NCBI GenBank assembly: GCA_039033215.1
Contig: JBCCDA010000035.1
Location: 1-36,512, forward strand
From: Thermohalobaculum sp039033215
GTDB lineage: Bacteria > Pseudomonadota > Alphaproteobacteria > Rhodobacterales > Rhodobacteraceae
Reading direction: 5' to 3'
DNA: 36,512 bases
A program made the position numbers and the translations under genes. How positions within the stretch are numbered: position 1 is the stretch's first letter; the number at the start of each line of letters is the position of its first letter. Below, piece by piece: positions 1-7,991 of this stretch. The notes beneath the pieces are model-generated. The model did not search any database, had not been told where the DNA came from, and was given only the letters and a program-made list of their open reading frames with translations.

Positions 1-267
1 AATGGCCCGCGGGCCGGGACAAAAAGCTGAGCCCGAACGACGCCAAAATTCGGCCCACCCCGCGCCCGTCGGCCACGTGCGCGGTCGAGCCCGCCATGTT
101 GCTGCACCCGTGCCATTCTGAGACGCCAGGTTAACGAATGTCGGGATTCTCCCAATGAACCCGTCCGGCAGGTTTACGAGTTGACAGCTGTCAACTTTTC
201 CGCAGCCGGCAGTTGATTTCCCACAAACCCACCGAAATGGTGGGCCAATGACGGCAGGGGACCTCTG
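1..267. other. Left-edge intergenic region upstream of the catabolic operon
   Basis: No convincing complete gene. A minus-strand reading frame starting at an ATG near 97 runs to the left edge without a stop (about 32 codons, GC-rich third positions). It could be the start of a divergent gene, but it has no recognisable motif. The clearest signal is a perfect palindrome at 180-195, listed separately. The first plus-strand gene begins at 268 after a purine-rich stretch (CAGGGG near 254), a plausible ribosome binding site. Confidence 0.5.
180..195. promoter_or_regulatory. Perfect 16-bp palindrome, candidate operator for the 268-7962 operon
   Basis: The sequence GTTGACAGCTGTCAAC is perfectly self-complementary with no spacer. 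It lies 72 bp before the first start codon of the eight-gene catabolic operon, where a GntR- or TetR-type dimer would be expected to bind. The half-site TTGAC resembles the half-site I recall for RutR (TTGACCA), but the spacing differs, so I do not assign a regulator. No regulator gene is visible inside the window near it. Confidence 0.5.
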
Positions 268-942
268 ATGACCTTCTCAATTGTCGCGCGCTGTGCCGAG
301 ACGGGCATGTTCGGAATGGCGGTGTCCTCGTCCTCTCCGGCGGTGGCGGCCCGCTGCGCCCATGCGCGGGCTGGGGTGGGGGCCGTGGCCTCCCAAAACG
401 TGACGGACCCGCGCCTAGGCGTCACCCTGTTGGACCTCATGCAGGCAGGCGCGGGCGCCCGGGAAGCGGTGGCCGAGGTCGAACGCACCACGCCGCACAT
501 GGACTTCCGCCAGATCACCGCCGTGGACCGCCATGGCGGATCCGCGGTGTTCTCTGGCGAGAAGTCGCTGGGGATCAACGGCGATGTCGTGCGCACTGGC
601 CTGGTGTGTGCAGGCAATCTGCTCGCAGATCTCAGAGTGCTGGACGCAATGGCCGAGACGTTCGAGACCACTGCGGGGCACCTTGGTGACCGTCTGATTG
701 CCACGATGCGCGCGGCGCTTGCAGCCGGGGGCGAGGCGGGGCCGGTCCATTCGGCCGGGATGCTGCTGGTCGACAAGGTGCCCTGGCCGGTCGCCTCGCT
801 GCGTTGCGACTGGACCGAGGCCTGCCCGATCGAGGACATCGCGCGGGCCTGGGAGGTCTACAAGCCGCAACTCGACGACTATGTGACGCGCGCCTTGGAT
901 CCGACCAAGGCCCCATCCTACGGAGTACCTGGCGATGAGTGA
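268..942 (+). CDS. DUF1028 family protein (Ntn-hydrolase-like)
   Basis: A 224-residue protein whose N-terminus (MTFSIVARC, then AVSSSSPAVAARC) is the hallmark of the DUF1028 family, predicted to adopt an Ntn-hydrolase-like fold. Function in this family is unproven; members often sit beside amino-acid or amide catabolism genes. The length matches the single-domain form, without the extra C-terminal domain some members carry. There is no signal peptide, so it is probably cytoplasmic. It is the first gene of a run of eight and overlaps the next (oxidase) gene by 8 bp, so translation is probably coupled. The context suggests it acts on an amide or peptide-like intermediate, but that is inference. 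Confidence 0.85.
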   Translation: MTFSIVARCAETGMFGMAVSSSSPAVAARCAHARAGVGAVASQNVTDPRLGVTLLDLMQAGAGAREAVAEVERTTPHMDFRQITAVDRHGGSAVFSGEKSLGINGDVVRTGLVCAGNLLADLRVLDAMAETFETTAGHLGDRLIATMRAALAAGGEAGPVHSAGMLLVDKVPWPVASLRCDWTEACPIEDIARAWEVYKPQLDDYVTRALDPTKAPSYGVPGDE

Positions 943-2008
943 GATTGCAGTTGTCGGTGCCGGCGTCCTCGGGTCAGCGATCGCCTGGCGGCTTGCACAG
1001 GCAGGGCATGCCGTGACGCTGGTCGATCCGGCCCCGGGCGGTCAGGCCTCGCCTGGGTCGTTCGCATGGCTCAATGCAAGCTTCGCCGAGGACGCCGTCT
1101 ATAACCGCCTTCGCCATGACAGCCTCGAGCTTTGGGAGGCGATGAAGGCCAGCGACCCCTCGGTGCCGGTCGATTTCCCCGGCGCCATTCTGTTTGAACA
1201 GGATCACTTCGATCTGGACGCCATCGAGACCTCGCAGGCGACTTTGGGCCGTCCTCATGCCCGGCTCGACGGCGCGAGTGTCACGGCCCGCGAGCCTGCG
1301 GTCAAGGCCGCGCCCGGGGATGCCCTGCTGATGGGAGCCGACGGGTACGGCGACCCGGTAGAGATCACGCGCTGGTTTCTCGATGCCGCCCTGGCCACCG
1401 GCGCCGAGCTTGTCACCGAGGCCGCACAGACGATCCGGGTCAGCGGCAGCCGGGTCAGCGGGGTGGTCACGGCGACGCGCGAGATCGTGGCCGACCACGT
1501 GGTCATCGCGGCGGGTGTCGACATCGGCAGCATGCTCTCGAAGCTGGGTCTGACCTTTGCGATGGACAACCAGCCCGGGCTGCTGGCCAAAACCTCCGCA
1601 GGCGCGGCGCAGACTGGCATGATGCTGGCGACCCCGGGGGTTCATTGCTGGCAACGCCCCGATGGCGGGTTCCTGATCGGGGCGAGCTTCGGGGGCGACA
1701 CCGAGGCGGTCAACGCGGCCGAGCGCAAGGCGGCCTCGGTCCTCGGTGCCCTCAAGCAGACGATCGAGGGGACCGAGACCTGCGAAGTGGAAGACATCAC
1801 CGTCCGGGTGCGCCCCATGCCTGCCGATGGTCGTCCGGCCATCGGACCCCTCGGCCCTGAGGGGCTCTATGTCGTCTGCACGCACTCCGGCATGACGCTG
1901 GCACCCGTGATCGCGGAGATGGTGTCGTCGGAGATTGGGGGCACCACCGACCCGCGGCTCGAGCCCTACCGGCCGGACCGCGCCGCCTTGCGGGGTGATG
2001 TGGCGTGA
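935..2008 (+). CDS. DadA-type FAD-dependent amino acid/amine oxidoreductase
   Basis: 357 residues. An N-terminal Rossmann FAD-binding motif (GAGVLG at residues 8-13, followed by the expected hydrophobic helix and an acidic VD at the end of strand 2) and a C-terminal DAO-fold segment (VRVRPMPADGRPAIGP, then HSGMTLAPVIAE) identify the glycine/D-amino acid oxidase superfamily. Such enzymes oxidise the C-N bond of primary or secondary amines to imines. The true substrate cannot be read from sequence. The 8-bp overlap with the DUF1028 gene and 4-bp overlap with the amidohydrolase gene place it firmly in the operon, where it would oxidise an amine freed by one of the hydrolases or by oxidative N-dealkylation. 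Confidence 0.88.
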   Translation: MSEIAVVGAGVLGSAIAWRLAQAGHAVTLVDPAPGGQASPGSFAWLNASFAEDAVYNRLRHDSLELWEAMKASDPSVPVDFPGAILFEQDHFDLDAIETSQATLGRPHARLDGASVTAREPAVKAAPGDALLMGADGYGDPVEITRWFLDAALATGAELVTEAAQTIRVSGSRVSGVVTATREIVADHVVIAAGVDIGSMLSKLGLTFAMDNQPGLLAKTSAGAAQTGMMLATPGVHCWQRPDGGFLIGASFGGDTEAVNAAERKAASVLGALKQTIEGTETCEVEDITVRVRPMPADGRPAIGPLGPEGLYVVCTHSGMTLAPVIAEMVSSEIGGTTDPRLEPYRPDRAALRGDVA

Positions 2009-3036
2009 AGACAGTCTATACCGAACGTCACAAGCTGCGGGACTCGAAGACCGAGCTCTGCGGTGGCGTTCTGGTCCCGCCGTTCGAGTGTCCGGTCAGG
2101 GCGGAGTACATCATCGACCGGGTCCGCGCCCGTGGCCTTGGCGAGATCATCGCGCCGGATCCCCACGGGCTCGCCCCCGTCCGCGCTATTCACACCCCCG
2201 ACTTCCTGGATTTCCTGGCGAGCTGCTGGGACGACTGGCAGGCGGCAGGGTTCGAGGGCGAGGCGATCGCGACCTCCTGGCCCTCGCGCCGCATGACCCG
2301 CGCAGTCCCGCCCCGCAACATCGACGGACGCATCGGGTACTATTGCCTGGCGTCCGAGACCTCGATCTCCGGGGGGACATGGGACGCCGCGCAGGCCGCA
2401 GCCGACGTGGCGCTGACGGGGCAGGCGCTGGTTGTCAGTGGCAACCGTGCCGCCTTCGCGCTCTGCCGCCCGCCGGGGCATCACGCGGCGCAAGACATGT
2501 TTGGCGGCTACTGCTTTTTGAACAACGCGGCCATCGCGGCGCAGGCAGCGCTGGACGAAGGTGCCGCCCGGGTCGCGATCCTGGACGTCGACTTTCACCA
2601 TGGGAACGGCACGCAGGCCATCTTCTACGACCGGCCAGATGTGTTTTTCCTGTCGCTCCACGGCGATCCGGACGACGAATTCCCGTACTTCCTGGGCGGC
2701 TCGGACGAAACCGGCACGGGCGCGGGGGAGGGCTTCAACGTCAACTATCCCCTGCCTATGGGCACCCAGTTCGACCGCTGGGTCGCGGCACTCGAGGACG
2801 CCTGCGGGCGCATCGCCGCCTACGCGCCCGACATGCTGATCGTCTCGCTGGGCGTCGACACCTACAAGGACGACCCGATCAGCAGTTTCAGACTGGAGAG
2901 CGAGGACTTCAGGACCTACGGCGGGCGCCTGGCCAGGCTGGGCCTGCCGACGCTCTTCGTCATGGAAGGCGGCTATGCGGTCGCGGAGATCGGCGTCAAC
3001 ACCGTCAACGTGCTGGAGGGCTTCGAGGATGGCTAG
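2005..3036 (+). CDS. aphA: Acetylpolyamine amidohydrolase (histone-deacetylase superfamily)
   Basis: 343 residues, the size of the Mycoplana ramosa acetylpolyamine amidohydrolase, which it resembles along its whole length (KLRDSKTEL start, VPPFE, CRPPGHHA, DVDFHHGNGTQ, SLGVDTYKDDP, VMEGGY). Visible catalytic residues are the zinc ligands Asp196, His198 and Asp285, the His159-His160 pair and Tyr324, each one residue on from my recollection of the M. ramosa numbering. The enzyme removes acetyl or longer acyl groups from polyamines such as acetylputrescine or acetylspermidine. The start at 2005 overlaps the preceding stop by 4 bp using GTG in GTGA. It overlaps the Rieske gene by 8 bp. This is the best clue that the operon's substrate is an acylated polyamine or similar amine. 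Confidence 0.9.
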   Translation: MKTVYTERHKLRDSKTELCGGVLVPPFECPVRAEYIIDRVRARGLGEIIAPDPHGLAPVRAIHTPDFLDFLASCWDDWQAAGFEGEAIATSWPSRRMTRAVPPRNIDGRIGYYCLASETSISGGTWDAAQAAADVALTGQALVVSGNRAAFALCRPPGHHAAQDMFGGYCFLNNAAIAAQAALDEGAARVAILDVDFHHGNGTQAIFYDRPDVFFLSLHGDPDDEFPYFLGGSDETGTGAGEGFNVNYPLPMGTQFDRWVAALEDACGRIAAYAPDMLIVSLGVDTYKDDPISSFRLESEDFRTYGGRLARLGLPTLFVMEGGYAVAEIGVNTVNVLEGFEDG

Positions 3037-4159
3037 GGACGGTATCGACGCCACCGCCGCATTGCCGCCAGCGGTCGCGGGTGAACTGGCGGCGATCCGG
3101 GACGGTACCGCGCCGCGCCGGTCCATGGACCCAGCTTTCTACACCGACCCCGCCATGCTGCCCGCGGAGGTGGAGGGCGTGTTCCTGTCGGGCTGGATCT
3201 GTCTCTGCCGGGCCGAGGAGATCCCGACGCCGGGCAGCTACCTGACCCGCGACGTGCTCGGCGAGCCCTTGATCGTCACGCGTGACGGGACCGGTGCGAT
3301 CCGCGTCCTGTCGAACGTCTGCCGTCACCGGGGCAGCCGCCTCGTCGATGGCCAGGGCACGACCAAGCGCTTCACCTGTCCCTATCATGCCTGGACCTAC
3401 GGTCTCGACGGGGCGCTGGTCCGCGCCCCTCTGATCGAGGGCGATCTGTCGGGTTGCCACTTGCCATCCTTCGCCGTCGAGGAATGGATGGGCTGGGTCT
3501 TTGTGAATCTCGACGGGACAGCCCCGCCGCACGGGGCGTCCTTGGCCGATCTCGACCCTCATGTCCGCAACTATCATCCCGAGGAGATGCAGGCGAAGGT
3601 TCCGACAATCGAAACCTGGGCGGTCAACTGGAAGGCGCTGGCCGAGAACTTCATGGAGGGCTATCACCTCACGCCCGTACACCTGAAGACCTTGCATCCG
3701 ATGACGCCGAGCAGGCTTTGCGAGAAGATCCCGGGCGGGGCGGCGTGGACGGGCTACAAGTCCCACTATGACGATGCCTACGAAGGTCGCACCGAAGTCC
3801 ACCCGGACATGACCGCGCAAGAGCAGCGGATGTCCATGATGGTCTGGATCTACCCGGGCTTCGTCGCGGCGATCTCACCCAATTCCTGTGTCACCATGAG
3901 CCTGCTGCCCGCGGGGCCCGAGGCGGTCGAGACGCGCTGGGACGTGCTGGTCCGCAAGGGCGTCTCGGAGCACGAAGCCCGGGCCCGCCACGATTTCGCG
4001 GCCAGCTTCAACGCCGAAGACAAGGCCCGGCTGGTGGAGCTCCAGAAGGGGTTGCGGTCGCGGTTTGCCACGGGCGGGCCTCTCGCGCCTCCGGACCTGG
4101 AGGGGTGCATCTGGGATTTTTACGGCTGGATGGCCGGACGGCTGATGGGGCAGGGATGA
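3029..4159 (+). CDS. Rieske non-haem iron oxygenase, alpha subunit
   Basis: 376 residues. The Rieske cluster ligands are Cys98, His100, Cys117 and His120 (NVCRHRGS and CPYHAWTY). The mononuclear iron site begins with NFMEGYHLTPVH, giving His213 and His218. The overall pattern resembles the choline monooxygenase / glycine betaine demethylase branch, whose members often oxidise carbon next to nitrogen, rather than classical arene dioxygenases. No beta subunit, ferredoxin or reductase gene is in the operon, so electrons must come from elsewhere. I chose the ATG at 3029, which overlaps the previous gene by 8 bp, over an upstream in-frame start at 2975 that would embed 18 unlike residues. Likely role: oxidative N-dealkylation or ring hydroxylation; substrate unknown. 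Confidence 0.88.
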   Translation: MARDGIDATAALPPAVAGELAAIRDGTAPRRSMDPAFYTDPAMLPAEVEGVFLSGWICLCRAEEIPTPGSYLTRDVLGEPLIVTRDGTGAIRVLSNVCRHRGSRLVDGQGTTKRFTCPYHAWTYGLDGALVRAPLIEGDLSGCHLPSFAVEEWMGWVFVNLDGTAPPHGASLADLDPHVRNYHPEEMQAKVPTIETWAVNWKALAENFMEGYHLTPVHLKTLHPMTPSRLCEKIPGGAAWTGYKSHYDDAYEGRTEVHPDMTAQEQRMSMMVWIYPGFVAAISPNSCVTMSLLPAGPEAVETRWDVLVRKGVSEHEARARHDFAASFNAEDKARLVELQKGLRSRFATGGPLAPPDLEGCIWDFYGWMAGRLMGQG

Positions 4160-5568
4160 CGGACCTCTGTGCACTGCCCGCGACGGAACAGGCGCGGCTT
4201 GTTCGCACCGGTCAGGTCTCGCCCGTTGATCTGGTCGAGGCGGCGCTGGCCCGGATCGAGATCGTGCAGCCGGCTTGCAATCCCTTCGCGTTCGTCTTTG
4301 CCGAAGAGGCGAGTGCCGCGGCGCGCGCGGCGGCGGATGCCGTGACCAGGGGTGACGATCTGGGACCGCTGCACGGGCTGCCGGTGGCCTTCAAGGACTT
4401 CACGCCGACGAAGGGGCATCGCACGACCCGCGGCTCGGTCGCCTTCGAGCATTGGGTGCCCGATGAGGACCCCGCGATCGTTCGCCGCTTCAAGGCGGCG
4501 GGCGCCATCATCGTTGGCAAGACGACGACACCCGAGTTCGCCTATTCATCCTTCACCCGTTCCGAGCTCTTCGGCAAGACCGGCAATCCTTGGGGCCCGG
4601 ACCGGTCCTCGGGCGGTTCCTCGGGCGGGTCGGGTGTGGCGGCCACGACGGGCTGCGTGGCGCTGGCCGAGGGCACCGACATGGGCGGCTCGGTTCGTAT
4701 CCCGGCCGCCCTATGCGGGTGCGTGGGGCTGAAGCCGTCGCTCGGGCGCATCCCGATGGACATCCTGCCGACGACCTTCGATGACATGAGCCATTTCGGC
4801 CCGCTCGCCCGCACTGTCGACGATGCGGCGCTGTTCCTCCGGGTTGCCGAGGGCCCGGACGAGGCCGACATCATGTCCCAGCGCGTGCCCGTGCCGTTGC
4901 CGGAGACGTTTGATCTGGACCTGACGGGGCTCCACCTGGCGGTCAGCGAGGACCTGGATTTCTACGTGGTCGACCCGGAGGTTCTGGCCAACTTCCATGC
5001 CGCCGTCGCGGCGTTCGAGGAAGCTGGGGCCACGACCGCGCCGGTCAAGCTCGGCTGGGGGGCGGAGCTGAACGATGCCTGGTACGCCTGGTGGGGTGTC
5101 TATCAGGCCGCGGCCTTCGCGGACACCTTGCCCCGCCACCGAAACCGGATGGACCCCGCAATCGTGCAGCTGATCGAGGATGGCGAGCGTATGGGTGCAG
5201 TCGACTTCGCGCGGATCGACCAGGCGCGCACGCGGCAATGGCATCAGCTGGCAGGTGTGTTCCAGGATCACCACGCGCTCCTTTGCCCGACAATGGCGCT
5301 GCCAGCGCCGGACAACAACTCCCCCGACGGGGCCTTCGGGGAGGTAGACCGCGACGGGCGCAAGCACGGGCTGGATATGACCGAACTCTTCAACATGGTC
5401 GGCCATTGCCCCGCCCTCTCGGTCCCCTCGGGCATGACGGCCAAGGGCCTGCCGACTGCTCTGCAGATCGTCGGGCGGCGCTTCGACGACCCGACCGTGC
5501 TGCGCATCGGCGCGGCGCTGGAGCACCACCGCCCCTGGATGCAATGGACACCGGAGGCGCTGGCGTGA
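4156..5568 (+). CDS. Amidase signature family amidase
   Basis: 470 residues with the complete Ser-Ser-Lys triad of the amidase signature family: Lys80 (LPVAFKDF), cis-Ser155 in GGSSGGSG and nucleophile Ser179 (TDMGGSVRIPA), with the standard 24-residue spacing between the serines. Members hydrolyse primary or secondary amides; this one is a free-standing enzyme rather than GatA, since no gatB/gatC lie nearby. The start is the ATG at 4156 in an ATGA overlap with the Rieske gene. It is one of at least four C-N-bond hydrolases encoded in this operon, which argues for a substrate with several amide-type bonds or a branched set of related substrates. Confidence 0.9.
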   Translation: MTDLCALPATEQARLVRTGQVSPVDLVEAALARIEIVQPACNPFAFVFAEEASAAARAAADAVTRGDDLGPLHGLPVAFKDFTPTKGHRTTRGSVAFEHWVPDEDPAIVRRFKAAGAIIVGKTTTPEFAYSSFTRSELFGKTGNPWGPDRSSGGSSGGSGVAATTGCVALAEGTDMGGSVRIPAALCGCVGLKPSLGRIPMDILPTTFDDMSHFGPLARTVDDAALFLRVAEGPDEADIMSQRVPVPLPETFDLDLTGLHLAVSEDLDFYVVDPEVLANFHAAVAAFEEAGATTAPVKLGWGAELNDAWYAWWGVYQAAAFADTLPRHRNRMDPAIVQLIEDGERMGAVDFARIDQARTRQWHQLAGVFQDHHALLCPTMALPAPDNNSPDGAFGEVDRDGRKHGLDMTELFNMVGHCPALSVPSGMTAKGLPTALQIVGRRFDDPTVLRIGAALEHHRPWMQWTPEALA

Positions 5569-6416
5569 CCCTGACATTGGCCGTGAGCCAGATGACCTGC
5601 ACCTGGGATCTGGAGGCGAACGCCGACAAGGCTGAGGCACTGGTGCGCCGCGCCGCCGACCGCGGTGCGCGGCTGATCCTGATTCAGGAGCTTTTCCAGA
5701 CGCCCTACTTCTGCACGCAACAGGATGGGGCGCACCGAAAGCTCGCCGCCCCCGCCCAGGGCAACCGGTCGGTTAGCCGCTTCGCCGCTCTGGCACGGGA
5801 ACTGGGCGTGGTGCTGCCTGTCAGCTTCTTTGAGCGTGACGGGAACGCCTTCTACAACTCGGTCGCCATCGCGGACGCCGACGGACAGGTGCTGGGCTGC
5901 TACCGCAAGTCCCACATCCCCGACGGCCCGGGCTATCAGGAGAAGTTCTACTTCACCCCCGGCGACACGGGCTTTCGGGTCTGGGACACGGCCGTGGGCC
6001 GGATCGGGGTTGGCATCTGCTGGGACCAGTGGTTTCCCGAGACTGCGCGCGCCATGGCGCTGATGGGGGCGGAAGTGTTGCTCTACCCGACCGCGATCGG
6101 GTCGGAGCCGCCGGCGCCCGATGCCTTCACCAGGCCCCATTGGCAACGCGTGATGCAGGGACATGCCGGGGCCAATCTGGTGCCATTGATGGCCTCCAAC
6201 CGCATCGGGGTGGAGAGCTGGCCCGAAGCCGAGATGACGTTCTACGGCGGCTCCTTCATTGCGGGGTCCGAGGGGCAGATCCTGGCCGAGATGGACCGCG
6301 AGGAAGGCATCGCGACCGCCACCGTCGATCTCGACGCGATTCGCCAGCAGCGCTGGGACTGGGGTGTCTTCCGCGATCGCCGGCCCGAACTGTACGGTGC
6401 GCTTGGCCCCGCATGA
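5565..6416 (+). CDS. aguB: N-carbamoylputrescine amidase-like carbon-nitrogen hydrolase
   Basis: 283 residues. The nitrilase-superfamily triad is Glu42 (QELFQTPYFC), Lys115 (YRKSHIPDGPGYQEK) and Cys152 (GICWDQWFPE). Long conserved blocks such as YPTAIGSEP, RVMQGHAGANLVP and WGVFRDRRP are characteristic of N-carbamoylputrescine amidase, which converts N-carbamoylputrescine to putrescine, CO2 and ammonia. I prefer the GTG start at 5565, coupled to the amidase stop and preceded by GGAG at 5553-5556; an ATG at 5544 is possible. There is no agmatine deiminase (aguA) gene in the window, so the carbamoyl substrate may arise differently. It strengthens the polyamine theme set by the acetylpolyamine amidohydrolase. 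Confidence 0.88.
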   Translation: MTLTLAVSQMTCTWDLEANADKAEALVRRAADRGARLILIQELFQTPYFCTQQDGAHRKLAAPAQGNRSVSRFAALARELGVVLPVSFFERDGNAFYNSVAIADADGQVLGCYRKSHIPDGPGYQEKFYFTPGDTGFRVWDTAVGRIGVGICWDQWFPETARAMALMGAEVLLYPTAIGSEPPAPDAFTRPHWQRVMQGHAGANLVPLMASNRIGVESWPEAEMTFYGGSFIAGSEGQILAEMDREEGIATATVDLDAIRQQRWDWGVFRDRRPELYGALGPA

Positions 6417-7294
6417 GGATCATCGACGCGCACCACCACATCTGGGATCCCTCTGCCAACCCGCATCCCTGGCTGACAGGCCCTCCGATCCCGTTCCGCT
6501 ATGGCGCCTACGAGGCCTTGCGAAAGCCGTTTCTCTGGGCGGACTATGACCGGGTTGCCGAGGGCTGGGATGTCGCCGCGTCCGTCACGATGGAGGGCGA
6601 ATGGGATCCGGGCGATCCTTTGGGTGAGAGCACCTGGTTGAACGGCCTGCCCCGGCGCCCGCAGGCGCACGCGGCGCAGGCCTGGCTCGATGCTCCTGAT
6701 GTCGACGCGGTTCTGGCTGCCCACGGCGCCGATCCGCTGGTCCGGTCTGTGCGTCACAAGCCCCGGTCCAACTTCGCACCCGGCGGCGGTGCGGGAGGCA
6801 TGACGGCCCCAGCCTTCATCGCCGGTTTCAAACGTCTCGCCGTGCATGGGCTGATGTTCGAGTTGCAGACGCCGTGGTGGCATCTGGACGAGGCCGTGCG
6901 GCTGGCGGCCCATGCCCCCGATGTGCCGATTGTGCTCAACCACGCCGGGTTGCCGTCCGATCGCTCGGCCGACGGTCTGGCAGGGTGGCGCGCCGCCATG
7001 CAGCGGTTCGCGGCGGTCCCCCGGGCGATCGTCAAGATCTCGGGCCTGGGGCTGGTGGGTGGGGGGTGGGACCCTGACACGAACCGGATCGTCATTCGCC
7101 AGACGATCGAGATGTTTGGGCCGGAGCGCTGCATGTTCGCCTCGAACTACCCGGTCGACAGCCTCTGCGCGTCGTTCGACACGATCTGGCGCGGGTTCGA
7201 CGAGGCAACGGCAGATCTCGGCGCGGACGCCCGCGCGTGGCTCTTCCACCGGACCGCCGCCACCGTCTACAATATCGACATGGAGGCGTGCTGA
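6413..7294 (+). CDS. Amidohydrolase-2 family TIM-barrel hydrolase (lactonase-like)
   Basis: 293 residues. The HxH metal motif at His7/His9 (DAHHHIWDP), a later LNHAG and FASNYPVD near the C-terminus mark the amidohydrolase_2 (PF04909) family. This family includes lactonases and decarboxylases such as sugar lactonases and 2-pyrone-4,6-dicarboxylate hydrolase. Start ATG at 6413 in an ATGA overlap with the N-carbamoylputrescine amidase gene. In context it probably opens a lactone or lactam ring made after oxidation, but the substrate is not readable. It ends in a 1-bp overlap with the cyclase gene (TGATG). Confidence 0.85.
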   Translation: MRIIDAHHHIWDPSANPHPWLTGPPIPFRYGAYEALRKPFLWADYDRVAEGWDVAASVTMEGEWDPGDPLGESTWLNGLPRRPQAHAAQAWLDAPDVDAVLAAHGADPLVRSVRHKPRSNFAPGGGAGGMTAPAFIAGFKRLAVHGLMFELQTPWWHLDEAVRLAAHAPDVPIVLNHAGLPSDRSADGLAGWRAAMQRFAAVPRAIVKISGLGLVGGGWDPDTNRIVIRQTIEMFGPERCMFASNYPVDSLCASFDTIWRGFDEATADLGADARAWLFHRTAATVYNIDMEAC

Positions 7295-7962
7295 TGAAGA
7301 TCATCGATCTCTCGATGCCGGTCGAGGAGGGGCATCTCCGTTGGCCCATCGAGCGTGGCAAGAAGGGTGACTTCGCCGCCGGCGACCTCTTCGAGGCGAC
7401 GTGGTTCCGGACATCCTGCCACGGCTTCACCCACATGGATGCGCCCCGTCACATGGTGCCCGGGGGGGAGACGCTGGACGCCCTCGACCTCGCGCGGGTG
7501 GTGGGCCGGGCCGCGGTGATCGACCTCTCGGACATCGAGCCCAATGAGGAGATCACGGCCGACCGTCTGGCGCCCGCGGCGGCGCACCTGGAGCCCGGGC
7601 AGATCGCGCTCTTCCGAACCTGTTGGGACACCCAGCGCGACTGGCATGAACCGGCGTTCTGGCGCGATGCGCCGTATCTGTCGCGTGATGCCTGCGAATG
7701 GCTGCTCGATCGCCGCCCGACGGCCTGTGCCTTTGACTTTCCGCAGGATTACACGATCCGTCTTCTGCTGGATGGCGAGGTGCGCCCGATCCCCGAGCAT
7801 GTCAGCCATGACGTCCTGCTGCGAAGCGGTGTCACGCTGATCGAATACCTGGTGAATACCCGGGATGTGACGACGGCGCACACGTTCCTCGCGGCCCTTC
7901 CGGTCAAGCTGACGGGATCGGACGGGGCGCCCTCACGGGTGATTGCGATCGATGGCCTTTAG
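7294..7962 (+). CDS. Cyclase family protein (kynurenine formamidase-like hydrolase)
   Basis: 222 residues with the metal-binding signature of the PF04199 'cyclase' family, here His43-Gly-Phe-Thr-His47-Met-Asp49-Ala-Pro-Arg-His53, a close variant of HxGTHxDxPxH. Characterised members are manganese or zinc amide hydrolases such as bacterial kynurenine formamidase and isatin hydrolase. The product would be an acid released from an N-formyl group or a cyclic amide. The ATG at 7294 shares one base with the previous stop; a longer upstream start at 7237 is less likely because it would run deep into the neighbour. It is the last clear member of the catabolic operon. Confidence 0.85.
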   Translation: MKIIDLSMPVEEGHLRWPIERGKKGDFAAGDLFEATWFRTSCHGFTHMDAPRHMVPGGETLDALDLARVVGRAAVIDLSDIEPNEEITADRLAPAAAHLEPGQIALFRTCWDTQRDWHEPAFWRDAPYLSRDACEWLLDRRPTACAFDFPQDYTIRLLLDGEVRPIPEHVSHDVLLRSGVTLIEYLVNTRDVTTAHTFLAALPVKLTGSDGAPSRVIAIDGL

Positions 7963-7991
7963 CGCCGCGACCGCCGTGCGGACGGGCTGAG

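Noticed and set aside
1935..3245. Long open frames overlapping real genes (for example 1935-3245 plus, 1966-3126 minus, 974-1885 minus, 10740-12230 minus)
   Set aside because: High-GC shadow frames. Their translations are rich in Arg, Pro, Gly and Ala and lack family motifs, while the overlapping frame encodes a recognisable enzyme.
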